A stretch of DNA of 64,000 nt from Desulfobacteraceae bacterium (lineage in GTDB: Bacteria > Desulfobacterota > Desulfobacteria > Desulfobacterales > Desulfosarcinaceae): positions 32,087-96,086 of the forward strand of contig JAMOUQ010000042.1 of NCBI GenBank assembly GCA_027068085.1, given 5' to 3'. Shown here piece by piece: positions 44,987 through 53,895 of the stretch (position 1 is the stretch's first letter; the number at the start of each line of letters is the position of its first letter). A model generated the notes under the pieces. It did not search any database. It saw only the letters and a program-made list of their open reading frames with translations, and was not told the origin of the DNA. A program made the translations under genes and the position numbers.

Positions 44987-45610
44987 TCAATCGCCCAGCA
45001 AGGTGTTTTCAAGCCAGACGAAAAGACCGATCATGATGAAGGCCCCTGGTGCCAGCAGCATCAGGCCCATGTTCTGGTAGCCGGCGGCATAAAAGGCATC
45101 CGGTATCACCCGGAACCCCAGCAGCTTCCCCGAGCCCAGCAGCTCCCTGAAAAAGGCCACCGCGCAGAGGATCGACCCGTAGCCGATGCCGTTGGCCAGC
45201 CCGTCCACAAAAGACCTTCCCGGCGGATTCGACATGGCAAAAGTCTCGGCCCTTCCCATGACGATGCAGTTGGTGATGATCAGGCCCACGAAGACCGAAA
45301 GCTGCTTGCTGACATCGTACAGAAAGGCCCTGAGAAACTCATCGGCCACGATAACCAGGGTGGCTATGACCGACACCTCGACTATGATCCTGATGTTACG
45401 CGGAATCTGGTTGCGCAGGCTGGAGATCACCAGGTTGGAAAAGGCCACCACGAAAGTCAGGGCCAGGCTCATGACGATGGCCGTGCTGAGCTTGACCGTC
45501 ACGGCCAGGGCTGAACATATTCCCAGGATCTGCTTCGAAATCGGATTGGATTCGTACAGGGCCGCGCTCACGGCCCGGTATGTCTCACTTTTCTTCCACG
45601 GCCTGCCCAT
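44987..45610 (-). CDS. nqrD: Na+-translocating NADH:quinone reductase subunit D
   Basis: 207-residue membrane subunit with about six helices, homologous to NqrE/RnfE. Conserved pieces are [16 protein letters not shown] with a Cys, [16 protein letters not shown] with the paired Cys, [10 protein letters not shown] and the [12 protein letters not shown] end. The start overlaps the 3' end of nqrC by 26 bp, indicating coupled translation. Confidence 0.95.
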   Translation of the reverse strand: MGRPWKKSETYRAVSAALYESNPISKQILGICSALAVTVKLSTAIVMSLALTFVVAFSNLVISSLRNQIPRNIRIIVEVSVIATLVIVADEFLRAFLYDVSKQLSVFVGLIITNCIVMGRAETFAMSNPPGRSFVDGLANGIGYGSILCAVAFFRELLGSGKLLGFRVIPDAFYAAGYQNMGLMLLAPGAFIMIGLFVWLENTLLGD

Positions 45611-46340
45611 TTGTCTCTCCTGTCCGGGACTCCGGTCCGTTCAAAATTCCCTGCCGGAAGCGGACCGCAACCGGCTCGTAGTTGCGGAGGATATCCCTGA
45701 AGCCGGAAGTGAGAAATCTTCCGGTCATGGTGGCTCCGCTGATCCCGTCCACGTAGTTTATCCGCCTGGGCTCGGGTACCACCTGAGCGACACTGCCCTT
45801 GGCAATGGAAATTGAAACAAACCTTCCCTGCCTGTCGGTTATCCGCTTGCCGACGAACTTTTTCCGGAACCAGCTCCGCTCGATCTCTCCACCCAGACCG
45901 GGAGTCTCCGAATGGCTGTAAACGGTAAAACCCCGGATGGTGGAACCGTCCTTGTCGATTGCCAGGTAGCCGTTGATCTCGCCCCAGAGGCCCCGCGTGT
46001 CTATCGGGATGACATAAGCCTCGACTGATTCTCCCTCGCAATAGACATAAATGGGCAGATCGCCGGGGCCGCGCCTTTCCGGCGGCACGATGGCACCGGC
46101 GGAATCGACCCAGAGTTCCTTTATCTTTTCCCGGTACATCGATTCCACCCGGGCTGCGTCCGTATGCCGGCCCTCTTCTATCAGCCCCACGGCCAGGAGA
46201 ATATTGCGATGCCTGTCCACCAGGACGTTCCTGACCTGTCTTTGCTTGAGGCCGGTGGCCGCCGCCGTGAGCAACAGGCTGCAGGCCAGGCACAAAACAA
46301 AGGCAAAGACCAGGGATTTGGACTGCTCGGACATCGACAT
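45585..46340 (-). CDS. nqrC: Na+-translocating NADH:quinone reductase subunit C
   Basis: About 251 residues with one N-terminal membrane helix (about 10-30) and a periplasmic FMN domain. FMN is attached to the Thr of [10 protein letters not shown], which is present here (about residue 208), along with [16 protein letters not shown] and [12 protein letters not shown]. The start is taken as ATG 46340 (GGTGAGAGG upstream); ATG 46334 is equally possible. It is separated from nqrB by a full copy of the fold-back repeat and overlaps nqrD by 26 bp. Confidence 0.94.
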   Translation of the reverse strand: MSMSEQSKSLVFAFVLCLACSLLLTAAATGLKQRQVRNVLVDRHRNILLAVGLIEEGRHTDAARVESMYREKIKELWVDSAGAIVPPERRGPGDLPIYVYCEGESVEAYVIPIDTRGLWGEINGYLAIDKDGSTIRGFTVYSHSETPGLGGEIERSWFRKKFVGKRITDRQGRFVSISIAKGSVAQVVPEPRRINYVDGISGATMTGRFLTSGFRDILRNYEPVAVRFRQGILNGPESRTGETNGQAVEEK

Positions 46341-46354
46341 CCTCTCACCTGAAT

Positions 46355-46621
46355 TGAGTGTTGCAAATTTGGGACCGCAAAACGTCACCCCGGTCAGGGG
46401 GTATGGTCTCACGGTGCCTTTGGAGTCCGAGGGTCACCGTTGTCAGCCAAGCCAAGCGGCCATGGGCCGCCTGCCTGAGGGCCTGACAAGGCCCGAAGTT
46501 TGCGGCCCACAGCGCAGCGGGCTGCTACAACGGCAACGAGAACGACAGGCAACGCAAGACCATATCCCCTGACCGGTAAAGATAAAAATTTCCAAAACAG
46601 ACGCTCTTTGCGAAGCTGTCA
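46355..46621 (-). repeat. Fold-back repeat, copy A (nqrB-nqrC spacer)
   Basis: About 267 bp. The inner arms CCGGTCAGGGG (46390-46400) and CCCCTGACCGG (46566-46576) are perfect inverted repeats and extend imperfectly inward through TATGGTCT...CGGTGCC / GGCAACGCAAGACCATA. The 170-bp core is shared with copies at 60.8 and 61.8 kb and holds internal palindromes (GCGGCCATGGGCCGC, and GGGCCTGACAAGGCCC). The outer right arm CTTTGCGAAGCTGTCA includes the nqrB stop codon. A one-base insertion relative to the other copies breaks the reading frame shared by those copies, so it is unlikely to be coding. Confidence 0.85.
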
Positions 46622-47794
46622 GACATTGGGAATCCTCTTTTTGAGCCTCAAGGCCACCACCATGTAATCCAGCAAAGGCGCAAATACATTGCCAAACAGG
46701 ATGGCCAGCATGATGCCTTCCGGAAAAGCCGGATTGAGGACCCTGATCATCACCGTCAGGGCTCCGATCAGCAGGCCGTAGATCCATCTGGCCGCATGGG
46801 TATCCGGTGCCGAGACCGGATCGGTGGCCATGAAGACCAGACCGAAGGCCGCACCTCCCATGACCAGGTGGAACACGGGGTTCAACTTCCAGAAGGCCGG
46901 AGCCGACGGCCCGGCAAGCAGGTTCAGCAGCCAGCCGGTGGCCAGGATACCGGCGGCTCCGCCGGCGATGATCCGCCAGCTGGCAATCCCCAGGGCCACC
47001 AGGAAGACTGCTCCCGCAACGCACAACAGGGTCGATGAAGCCCCGATGCTGGCCGGATAAAGACCCGTAAAAAGTTTTGCAAAACCGTACCCGGCATCGG
47101 CCAGGGCTTTTTCTACCGGGCCGGTGCCCGATGCCGCCACCGCCAGGGGGGTTGCCGCGCTCACGGCATCGACGGCCCGGCCGCTTCCGGCCACCGCCGT
47201 CCAGATGGCGTTGCCCGACATCTGGACCGGATAGGCAAAATAAAGAAAAGCCCTTCCGGTCAGGGCCGGGTTGAGAAAATTTCTTCCGGTCCCCCCGAAG
47301 ATCTCCTTGCCGATGACCACCCCGAATGAAATACCCAGGGCCACCTGCCACCAGGGGGTTGTGGGCGGCAGGGTAAGGGGAAAAAGCATGGCCGTGACGA
47401 AAACGCCTTCGCTGATGGGATGTCTGCGGACATAAGAAAACAGCACTTCCCATCCCAGGCCGAAAGCGTACGATATGACGACAAGGGGCAGGACCTTGCC
47501 TGCCCCCAGCAGAATCGACGGCCACAATCCCGCCGGCCGGCCGGCGGCCAGCAATCCCTGGTAACCGACGTTGTAGATTCCGAAAAAAAGACAGGGCAGC
47601 AGGGCGAGGATCACAAAGACCATGTAGCGCTGGACGTTGAGACTGTCCCGGACATGGGGCGGCCCGGAGGTCAGCTGCTGCCAGCCGAAAAGGAATTTCT
47701 CGGTCGGCTCGAAGAGAAATTCCCACCTTTCCCACTTGCCTCCGGGCTGAAAATGCCTGCGCTGGTTATCGAAAAATTTACGCAGCCAGTTCAT
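46619..47794 (-). CDS. nqrB: Na+-translocating NADH:quinone reductase subunit B
   Basis: 391 residues with about ten helices, homologous to RnfD. It forms much of the Na+ path and binds FMN covalently and riboflavin. The VSAATPLAVA segment fits the FMN-threonine site. Other conserved parts are HVRDSLNVQRYM, RHPISEGVFVTAMLFPLTLPP, FGVVIGKEIFGGTGRNFLNPAL and MATDPVSAPDT. ATG at 47794 lies 85 bp after nqrA. The stop codon coincides with the end of repeat copy A, which separates it from nqrC. Confidence 0.95.
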   Translation of the reverse strand: MNWLRKFFDNQRRHFQPGGKWERWEFLFEPTEKFLFGWQQLTSGPPHVRDSLNVQRYMVFVILALLPCLFFGIYNVGYQGLLAAGRPAGLWPSILLGAGKVLPLVVISYAFGLGWEVLFSYVRRHPISEGVFVTAMLFPLTLPPTTPWWQVALGISFGVVIGKEIFGGTGRNFLNPALTGRAFLYFAYPVQMSGNAIWTAVAGSGRAVDAVSAATPLAVAASGTGPVEKALADAGYGFAKLFTGLYPASIGASSTLLCVAGAVFLVALGIASWRIIAGGAAGILATGWLLNLLAGPSAPAFWKLNPVFHLVMGGAAFGLVFMATDPVSAPDTHAARWIYGLLIGALTVMIRVLNPAFPEGIMLAILFGNVFAPLLDYMVVALRLKKRIPNV

Positions 47795-47879
47795 CTGCTT
47801 GCATCACCTGTCCTTTTTGCGGCCCGCAGGCCGCAGCGCGGCGGCCACACCGGGACCAAACGCGAAGATAGCCGGTCGC

Positions 47880-49217
47880 TCACTGCTGGCGGGCGTACTC
47901 CATCTTCGCCTTCTCAAAATTCTCCGTCAGCTCGATCTTGGACGGACACACGTAACTGCACAGCCCGCACCGGACACAATCCAGCAAGCCGTGTGCCAGG
48001 TATTCTTCCACCTCTTGTGCCAAAATGGCCTTGTACAGCATCTGGGGCAGGATATCCACCGGGCAGACATCGGCACAATACATGCAGCTGATGCAGGCCC
48101 TCTCGGGCCCCTGGCGGCCGCAGTCATACTCAAGCTCCCTGCGCCGGAGCCGGGAGGCAAAAGCGCGTGAATTGGTCGGCCGGTTGAACCCGGGCCGGAA
48201 AAGGGCCAAGAATTCAGCCTCCCTGTTTGCGGGCAAAACAGCCAGGCCGGTTTCGAAAATCCCCATGAAGCCGTCCGGCTCCAGGCTGTAACCGCGCAGA
48301 ATACCGCCGGCTATCAGCCGGCTGCCCGCTTCAATGGCCCGGATGTCAACCAGGTGAGACACCGGTACCCCCAGTCTGCTCCTGAAATGCACTCTGGAAG
48401 GTGCCCGCGTACCGCCCACGGCGAAAATGCGCCGGGTGGGCAAACGGCCCGTTGTCAAAAGCCCGGCCACCAGCAGCAGGTCCTGATAATCGATATACCA
48501 GGACCGGTTCTCGGAAGCCGACTGCTTTGTCCGGTAAAGAACCGTGGCCGGATCGTCGGCCGGGTACCGGCCGTCTACCACCAGGTTCACAACATCGCCT
48601 GCTGTCCGGAGCACCTCATGGTTGTCGGCATGGGTATAGACGATCACTTTCGGAGCCAGTTTCTCCAGAATTTCTATCCCTGTCCGCAAAAGGTCCGGAT
48701 CATCCCGGAGCACAAGCTCGACCAGGGGCGAAAAAGGTTCTTTTGCAGCCAGGCCGACCAAGATCTGGGGCGGCACCACATCCGGGTCGGGAACGTCCCT
48801 GAAGGGCAGGCGGCGCAAAGCCCACCACAGCCCGCCGGCGACGATGGCATCGACGATTTCCCGGCGTCCGGCCGCCCGGAGCCCTGCAAGGCTGAATCTT
48901 TCAAAATCGACGTACTTTTCGTCTCCGTCCAGATCGATCACCAGCTCCTTTATCACCCGGCGGGGGCCGTAATTGATCTGACTCACCCTGCCCGCCCCGG
49001 GAGAAAGGAATTTCAGCCACGGCCGCTTTTTGTCTGCGAAAAGAACGCTCCCCAACCTGACCCTGTCTCCGGGTTTGACCAGCAGTCCGGCCTTGGCAAC
49101 CGGAAGTTTGTCTACCGGGACAGCCACCCGATCAGGATCGTCCAGCTCGATCAGGCGCTCCCCGGGCCAACCCCGGATTCTGAAATCGATACCTCGTTTT
49201 GAATGTATTTTCTGCAT
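47880..49217 (-). CDS. nqrA: NqrA with two RnfC-like 4Fe-4S motifs
   Basis: 445 residues. The NqrA/RnfC-like core is visible (PGDRVRLGSVLFADK, SPGAGRVSQINYGPRRVI, VYTHADNHEVLRTAG, VGGTRAPSRVHFRSR). The C-terminal 90 residues contain two complete CxxCxxCxxxCP motifs (CISCMYCADVCP and CVRCGLCSYVCP), which in RnfC bind two 4Fe-4S clusters. The well-studied Vibrio NqrA has only a degenerate remnant there. This subunit may therefore carry clusters, an unusual NQR form. It is the first gene of nqrABCDEF, downstream of a Fur-family-like palindrome. Confidence 0.93.
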   Translation of the reverse strand: MQKIHSKRGIDFRIRGWPGERLIELDDPDRVAVPVDKLPVAKAGLLVKPGDRVRLGSVLFADKKRPWLKFLSPGAGRVSQINYGPRRVIKELVIDLDGDEKYVDFERFSLAGLRAAGRREIVDAIVAGGLWWALRRLPFRDVPDPDVVPPQILVGLAAKEPFSPLVELVLRDDPDLLRTGIEILEKLAPKVIVYTHADNHEVLRTAGDVVNLVVDGRYPADDPATVLYRTKQSASENRSWYIDYQDLLLVAGLLTTGRLPTRRIFAVGGTRAPSRVHFRSRLGVPVSHLVDIRAIEAGSRLIAGGILRGYSLEPDGFMGIFETGLAVLPANREAEFLALFRPGFNRPTNSRAFASRLRRRELEYDCGRQGPERACISCMYCADVCPVDILPQMLYKAILAQEVEEYLAHGLLDCVRCGLCSYVCPSKIELTENFEKAKMEYARQQ

Positions 49218-49282
49218 TGGCTTAATGAAAAGGTCAGGTCAGAACTTGCTAACAGTTTTAGGTTTTATTTTCAATATAAAGA

Positions 49283-49297
49283 TGGTAATCATTACTA
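49283..49297. promoter_or_regulatory. Fur-family-like 7-1-7 palindrome at the nqrA / zinc-ribbon divergent promoter
   Basis: TGGTAAT-C-ATTACTA, with perfect core GTAAT-C-ATTAC (49285-49295), lies 66 bp before nqrA and about 105 bp before the divergent small gene. It matches the palindrome at the cooS promoter. The consensus of the two, TAGTAATNATTACTA, has the architecture of Fur/Zur/PerR operators, and a Fur-family gene lies 1.5 kb away. The sequence around it is AT-rich. Confidence 0.55.
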
Positions 49298-49401
49298 ATA
49301 AATTTCCGGACCCGGTTGACAGCCCCGGAACAAGCTCGCAATTTAAAGATAAGATATACTATGAGCTTAATCGCTGTTGCGTCAACCGCAAGGAGGCTGT
49401 C

Positions 49402-49608
49402 ATGACGGAAATAACGAGAAAACAGGTATGTAAATGTGAAAACTGCGGCAACGAAGCGGAAATGGTGATCACCTGCCGTCTGGAGGATCATCCTGCTGAG
49501 GCCCCGGGAAAAACGGCAGGGGCAAAGACCGATTCGGGAAAGCGGGTCAGGGGACAGGCCGCCTGCAGTCACTGCGGCAACGAGGCCGACATCTGGATCG
49601 AACTTTAA
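49402..49608 (+). CDS. Small two-CxxC zinc-ribbon-like protein
   Basis: 68 residues from ATG at 49402 with AAGGAGG upstream. Two metal-ligand motifs, CENCGNEAEMV (plus an extra Cys) and CSHCGNEADIWIEL, stand at the two ends of the protein around a flexible Lys/Gly-rich middle. This fits a small zinc or iron ribbon. It is divergent from nqrA and followed by citrate synthase after 20 bp, so probably co-transcribed with it. Function unknown. Confidence 0.7.
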   Translation: MTEITRKQVCKCENCGNEAEMVITCRLEDHPAEAPGKTAGAKTDSGKRVRGQAACSHCGNEADIWIEL

Positions 49609-49628
49609 TCTCGGGATCCGGGGGTGCC

Positions 49629-50804
49629 ATGGAAAAAGACGCCATAATCAATACCGGCCTTCGCGGCATAACGGTTGCCAGCACCAGGATAAGCGACGTC
49701 CGGGGAAAAGCCGGCAAGCTGATCTACCGGGGTTATCCCATCCGGGATCTGGCTGAAAAATCCGGCTTCGAGGAGATCGTCCATCTCCTTTTGTATGAAA
49801 GCCTGCCTTCGGCAGCCCGGCTGGAGAAGCTCAAAAATGAGCTCAAGACTGCCCGCAGCCTGCCCGATGCCGTCATCCGGGCTTTGGAGACCTGCCCGGC
49901 AGATGCCCGGCCCATGGATATCCTCCAGGCCGGCGTGGCCCTGATGGCACCCCATGACCCTGACCTGCAAGACGAGTCCCGGGAGGCCACCCTCAGGATG
50001 GGAATCCGTCTGATCGCCCGGATGGCCACCCTGGTGGCCGCCTGGGAAAGGATCCGCAACGGGAAGCAACCGCTGGAGCCCGATCCGGGACTGGATCACG
50101 CCGCCAATTTTCTTTACATGCTCTCCGGCAAACGGCCGGATGAGGAGACGGCCGGATGTTTCGACACGGCCCTGGTGCTGCATGCCGAACACTCCTTCAA
50201 CGCCTCTACCTTTTCGGCGCGCCAGGTTGCTTCAACCAAGGCCCACATATATTCCGCCGTCACGGCGGCGCTGGGATCACTTTCCGGCCCTCTGCACGGC
50301 GGGGCAAACGTCCGGGTCATGCGGATGCTCGAGCAGATCGGAACGCCGGAAAAGGTCGAAGCATACGTGGAGAATATCCTCGACCAGGGGCGCAAAATCA
50401 TGGGGCTCGGCCATGCCGTGTACAAAACCGACGATCCGCGGGCCCTCATCCTGGCTCCCATGGCAAGACGGATGGCGGAAAAGGCCGGGGAAACCAAGTG
50501 GTTCGAAATGGCCCGCCTGCTCGAACAAAAAGGCAAGCAGGCTTTCAAAGCCCGCAAGGGTACCGACATTTTCGTCAACGTTGATTTTTACAGCGCAGTT
50601 TTGTATAACGCCATGGCGATTCCGGTCGACCTGTTCACCCCGCTTTTCGCCATATCACGCATAGCCGGCTGGACAGCCCACGTGCTGGAAGAACGTTTTG
50701 CCGAGGCGGCCCCGAAGCCAATGCTCTACAGGCCCGAGTCCGAATACATAGGGCATTATTGCGGACCTGACGAATGCAGTTTCGTGCCCCTGGAAAAGCG
50801 ATAG
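49629..50804 (+). CDS. Citrate synthase (type II-fold family, 391 residues)
   Basis: Condenses oxaloacetate and acetyl-CoA (or propionyl-CoA in methylcitrate synthases). The catalytic triad is recognisable: His in SGPLHGGAN, His in GLGHAVYKTDDPR and Asp in VNVDFYSAVLY. The N-terminus reads GKAGKLIYRGYPIRDLAEKS, usual for short bacterial citrate/2-methylcitrate synthases, and substrate preference cannot be told from this. GGGGGTGCC precedes the ATG. The Fur/PerR gene starts 8 bp after its stop. Confidence 0.93.
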   Translation: MEKDAIINTGLRGITVASTRISDVRGKAGKLIYRGYPIRDLAEKSGFEEIVHLLLYESLPSAARLEKLKNELKTARSLPDAVIRALETCPADARPMDILQAGVALMAPHDPDLQDESREATLRMGIRLIARMATLVAAWERIRNGKQPLEPDPGLDHAANFLYMLSGKRPDEETAGCFDTALVLHAEHSFNASTFSARQVASTKAHIYSAVTAALGSLSGPLHGGANVRVMRMLEQIGTPEKVEAYVENILDQGRKIMGLGHAVYKTDDPRALILAPMARRMAEKAGETKWFEMARLLEQKGKQAFKARKGTDIFVNVDFYSAVLYNAMAIPVDLFTPLFAISRIAGWTAHVLEERFAEAAPKPMLYRPESEYIGHYCGPDECSFVPLEKR

Positions 50805-50812
50805 GAAAGTAT

Positions 50813-51253
50813 ATGGAGCAGCGCCTCAGGAAAAACAAGATGCGCATGACACGGCAGCGGCAGGTCATCCTGGAAGTACTGCGCAAGCACAATACCCATC
50901 CGACCGCCGACGAGATCTACGCCATGGTCAGGCGGCGCCTTCCCAGAATCAGTCTGGGAACGGTATACCGGAACCTGGAAATCCTAAGTGACCTGGGCGA
51001 AATCCAGACCCTGGAGCTGAGCGGCCATCAAAAACGTTTCGACGGCAATCCCAACAAACACTATCACATCCGCTGCGTGGGTTGCGGCAGGGTGGACGAC
51101 GTGCCCCTGGCCCCCATGGCCCAGCTGGAAAATCAGCTTTACGGCTCGACGGTATATACCATAATCGGTCATCGCCTGGAGTTCACCGGCCTGTGCCCCG
51201 AATGCAGCCGCAAGGAACAGCTGCGCCGACAAGATGCGTCACATCTGGCCTAG
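50813..51253 (+). CDS. perR: Fur-family regulator, PerR-like
   Basis: 146 residues from ATG at 50813 (AGGAAAG just upstream). An N-terminal winged helix (MRMTRQRQVILEVLRKHNTHPTADEIYAMV, ISLGTVYRNLEIL) is followed by the metal domain HYHIRCVGCGRVDDV. CVGC and CPEC supply the four structural-zinc cysteines. The rubrerythrin, desulfoferrodoxin and rubredoxin genes immediately downstream favour a peroxide-responsive PerR over an iron-uptake Fur. It is probably in the citrate synthase transcript. Its end overlaps the convergent gene by 15 bp. Confidence 0.88.
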   Translation: MEQRLRKNKMRMTRQRQVILEVLRKHNTHPTADEIYAMVRRRLPRISLGTVYRNLEILSDLGEIQTLELSGHQKRFDGNPNKHYHIRCVGCGRVDDVPLAPMAQLENQLYGSTVYTIIGHRLEFTGLCPECSRKEQLRRQDASHLA

Positions 51254-51598
51254 CTCCTTCTTCAGCCAGCGTTTGACAGCCCCACTGAGGGCGTAGACCC
51301 CCCGGGTGTTCCCGTTTTCCTCCAGAAACCGAGACCTGATCTGCTCGGGCAACTCGATTGCGGCAAGTTCTTCGGCTTCTTCGGAATTGCGCCTGATCAG
51401 GTAAATCACAGGCTTTTCCTTCCAGGTATTGATCACGAAATAATAGGCCACGTCGTCCTTGCTGCGGATGACATAGTTGCCCCGGGCCCAGTTGTTGCCC
51501 CATTCGAGGTAGAGCCGGACAGCCTCCTCGGGTGTCATATCCCAGTCTATGGCATCGAGCAGTTCCTGGTTCCGTCTTATCTTTTCAAGCTCTTTCAT
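51239..51598 (-). CDS. DVU0772-like conserved protein of unknown function
   Basis: 119 residues from ATG at 51598. It is soluble and acidic with a conserved-looking N-terminal helix (KELEKIRRNQELLDAIDWDMTPEEAV), a central strand region (YLEWGNNWARGNYVIRSKDD, VAYYFVINTWKEKPVIYLI) and a C-terminal VKRWLKKELG. I recall this pattern from the Desulfovibrio DVU0772 family, of no known function. It converges on the PerR gene with a 15-bp overlap. Confidence 0.6.
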   Translation of the reverse strand: MKELEKIRRNQELLDAIDWDMTPEEAVRLYLEWGNNWARGNYVIRSKDDVAYYFVINTWKEKPVIYLIRRNSEEAEELAAIELPEQIRSRFLEENGNTRGVYALSGAVKRWLKKELGQM

Positions 51599-52275
51599 GA
51601 TAGTATTCCCCCATATGGATCGATGTTCGCTTGGCTTTTGCCCTTGTTTTCTGCAAATTGCATACCTTTTCGCGGAAAACAGACGGCAAAAGACAGGACC
51701 GAAAAGAAACTTTGGGATAAACTTCGGAAAGATTGGGTTGCCATGAATCCAACGGTTGTGGTAGATTCGGCAAAGAAGGTTTCCCATCCATCGAAACGGT
51801 TGCTCTCAATCAGGCCCCGGTTGTCAATCTTTCTCACGTTCTCCCCTGGCGGTGCACCTGAATTGTTCTGTCATCGTTGTGGATCTTGACGGTTCAGGAC
51901 CTGAGTCGCGCAGATGTTGCTCCCCGGCAAGTTGCAACGGCCGGGACGGACTGTATGCCGTTTTTGTGTCCGGTGATACACAAGTGTCTCGTATAACCCA
52001 CATGAGGCGCCCGGACGATTTTTTACTCGTCATGACAGCGTGTTACGTCGATGAAATTATTATATCGTCTTCACGGTACAATTCCGGACCGTTCAGGATG
52101 CCGCAGCGGCGGCGGGAAAACACGGGCCCGAAGCATGACCTGCCGGGCGCGAGAAGAAAATCATGAAGGCGGCTGCCGGCTTTGGCCCGGATGGCACGGA
52201 ATTTGATGTTTAACTTTTGGCGTAACGGCCGGTCAGCCGTCTAATGCTCATTCTTTCCTTGGAGGGTCCCCTGCG
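51599..52275. other. 677-bp stretch without a supported gene
   Basis: The longest gene-free stretch apart from the repeats. Frames here are short, lack ribosome-binding sites and resemble nothing I know. It must contain the promoter of the DVU0772-like gene and of the small gene at 52276. It is somewhat AT-richer in places (for example 52050-52075). I see no repeat copy, tRNA or terminator. Confidence 0.5.
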
Positions 52276-52482
52276 GTGAAGCCTTGTGACCACAATATCA
52301 AAAGAACGCTTGAAATAACCGATGCAATGATAAAACTGGCCGACAGGGGCGATCTTGAAAGGGAAGATACGGGCTGCGGCATACTTTACGGTGTGTTGCG
52401 GGATGCAGCCTATAAGATCAAACGGCTTGCCGAAAACGAAAAACGCCGCCATCAGGCAAAGGGCTGGTGGAAGCAGGACTGA
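52276..52482 (+). CDS. Small conserved-looking soluble protein
   Basis: 68 residues from GTG at 52276 with GGAGG 10 bp upstream. Amphipathic helices dominate (IKRTLEITDAMIKLADRGD, YGVLRDAAYKIKRLAENEKRRH), with Cys near the N-terminus and in TGCGILYG. I do not know a function. It precedes rubrerythrin by about 100 bp on the same strand and may share its transcript. Conservation beyond this strain is suspected from its helical, charged composition but cannot be shown here. Confidence 0.6.
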   Translation: MKPCDHNIKRTLEITDAMIKLADRGDLEREDTGCGILYGVLRDAAYKIKRLAENEKRRHQAKGWWKQD

Positions 52483-52583
52483 TGATCCGCCTTTGCGGCC
52501 CGCGAATCCGGCAGCGTGAACACCATTAAATCAACAACGGAACTCATCATTTCCAACCCCAATTTCAACAAAGGAGGTCGAAC

Positions 52584-53159
52584 GTGGCAACGTTGAAAGG
52601 AAGTCAAACCGAAAAGAATCTGCTGACGGCTTTTGCCGGCGAATCCCAGGCCAGAAACCGTTACACCTTTTTTGCCAGCAAGGCCAAGAAGGAAGGCTAT
52701 GTTCAAATAGCCCATATATTCGCCGAAACGGCCGATCAGGAAAAGGAGCACGCCAAGAGGCTCTTCAAATTTCTGGAAGGCGGCGAAGTCGAAATCACGG
52801 CCGCTTTTCCGGCCGGTGTGATCGGCCCCACCGTCGACAACCTGAAGGCCTCTGCCGCCGGCGAGCATTACGAATATACCGAGATGTATCCCGGATTCGC
52901 CCGCACGGCCAACGAGGAAGGCTTCAAAGAAATCGCCTTGGTCTTCGAGAACATAGCCGTGGCCGAAAAGCAGCATGAAAAACGCTATGTGGCCCTGGCG
53001 GGCAACATCGAAGCCGGCCGGGTCTTCAAGCGCGACCAGACCGTCACCTGGCGTTGCCGCAACTGCGGTTTCATCTACGAAGGCCTGGAAGCGCCCCGGG
53101 AATGTCCGGCATGCGCCCATCCCCAGGCCTACTTCGAACTGCTGGCCGAAAACTGGTAA
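52584..53159 (+). CDS. rbr: Rubrerythrin
   Basis: Cytosolic peroxidase reducing H2O2 to water with electrons from rubredoxin-like donors. 191 residues from GTG at 52584 with AAGGAGG upstream. The four-helix ferritin-like domain carries the diiron ligands in [31 protein letters not shown] and [11 protein letters not shown]. The C-terminal rubredoxin domain has CRNCG and CPAC. It heads the redox-defence cluster with desulfoferrodoxin 39 bp downstream, and PerR control is likely. Confidence 0.97.
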   Translation: MATLKGSQTEKNLLTAFAGESQARNRYTFFASKAKKEGYVQIAHIFAETADQEKEHAKRLFKFLEGGEVEITAAFPAGVIGPTVDNLKASAAGEHYEYTEMYPGFARTANEEGFKEIALVFENIAVAEKQHEKRYVALAGNIEAGRVFKRDQTVTWRCRNCGFIYEGLEAPRECPACAHPQAYFELLAENW

Positions 53160-53198
53160 ATCCAAAAACCATGACAAAACACAGGGAAGGATGGAAAA

Positions 53199-53579
53199 AT
53201 GGCTGAGAGACTGGAAGTTTACAAATGTGAAGTCTGCGGTAATATCGTGGAAGTATTACACGGAGGTGTCGGCGAACTCACCTGCTGCGGACAGGCAATG
53301 GTTCTGTTGAAAGAAAACACGGTGGACGCCGCCACCGAAAAGCATGTCCCGGTGATCGAAAAGATAGAAGGCGGCTACAGGGTCAAGGTCGGTGAAGCAG
53401 CCCATCCCATGGAAGAAAAACATTACATCGAATGGATTGAAATCATTGCCGACGGAAACGCTTACCGGCGCTTCCTGGAACCGGGCCAGGCGCCCGAGGC
53501 CGTCTTCATGGTGGAAGCCTCCCGGGTGACGGCCAGGGAGTACTGCAACCTGCACGGCCACTGGAAGGCCCAGGCATAA
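53199..53579 (+). CDS. dfx: Desulfoferrodoxin (superoxide reductase)
   Basis: Reduces superoxide to peroxide. 126 residues in two domains. The N-terminal desulforedoxin-like domain binds Fe with CEVCG and CCG. The C-terminal active-site domain supplies His ligands ([21 protein letters not shown]) and Cys/His in YCNLHGHW. This is the two-iron class II form. It follows rubrerythrin, and a hairpin separates it from the rubredoxin-like gene. Confidence 0.97.
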   Translation: MAERLEVYKCEVCGNIVEVLHGGVGELTCCGQAMVLLKENTVDAATEKHVPVIEKIEGGYRVKVGEAAHPMEEKHYIEWIEIIADGNAYRRFLEPGQAPEAVFMVEASRVTAREYCNLHGHWKAQA

Positions 53580-53584
53580 TAAGT

Positions 53585-53625
53585 CGGAAAGGCGGTGAAC
53601 CCCCCGACGGGCCGCCGCCTTTCCG
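53585..53625 (+). terminator. Intercistronic hairpin after dfx
   Basis: CGGAAAGGCGG (53585-53595) pairs with CCGCCTTTCCG (53615-53625) around a 19-nt loop. No T-run follows, so it may be an attenuator or an mRNA-stabilising hairpin and not a full terminator. Confidence 0.5.
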
Positions 53626-53656
53626 TCCGGCAGCCCATATGAAAAGGAGATCGATC

Positions 53657-53824
53657 ATGGCCAAATGGAGATGCGGCAACTGCGGTTACGAACTTGACGC
53701 CGACAGCCCTCCCGACAAGTGCCCGGCATGCGGTCAGAACTGCGATTTTCTCGACAGCACCTGCTATACTCCGGACTGTGCGGGACAGGGCGGTGACCCG
53801 CGGATAGGAACCAAGCGAGACTGA
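53657..53824 (+). CDS. Rubredoxin-like small protein with extra cysteines
   Basis: 55 residues from ATG at 53657 with AAGGAG upstream. CGNCGYELDADSPPDKCPACG is a short rubredoxin/rubrerythrin-tail type Fe(Cys)4 site. A second Cys group, DSTCYTPDCAG, follows. It is shorter between the Cys pairs than classical rubredoxin. It probably serves as an electron donor or metal protein in the peroxide/superoxide cluster. Confidence 0.75.
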   Translation: MAKWRCGNCGYELDADSPPDKCPACGQNCDFLDSTCYTPDCAGQGGDPRIGTKRD

Positions 53825-53895
53825 AAACATGACTGTTTTCAGCAAACCGACCACTCCTTACTCTTTCGGGGTGGAAACTTACTCAGGATGAAATC

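Noticed and set aside
51852..52166. Plus-strand frame in the 677-bp gap before the small gene at 52276
   Set aside because: No ribosome-binding site, irregular composition and no recognisable motif.
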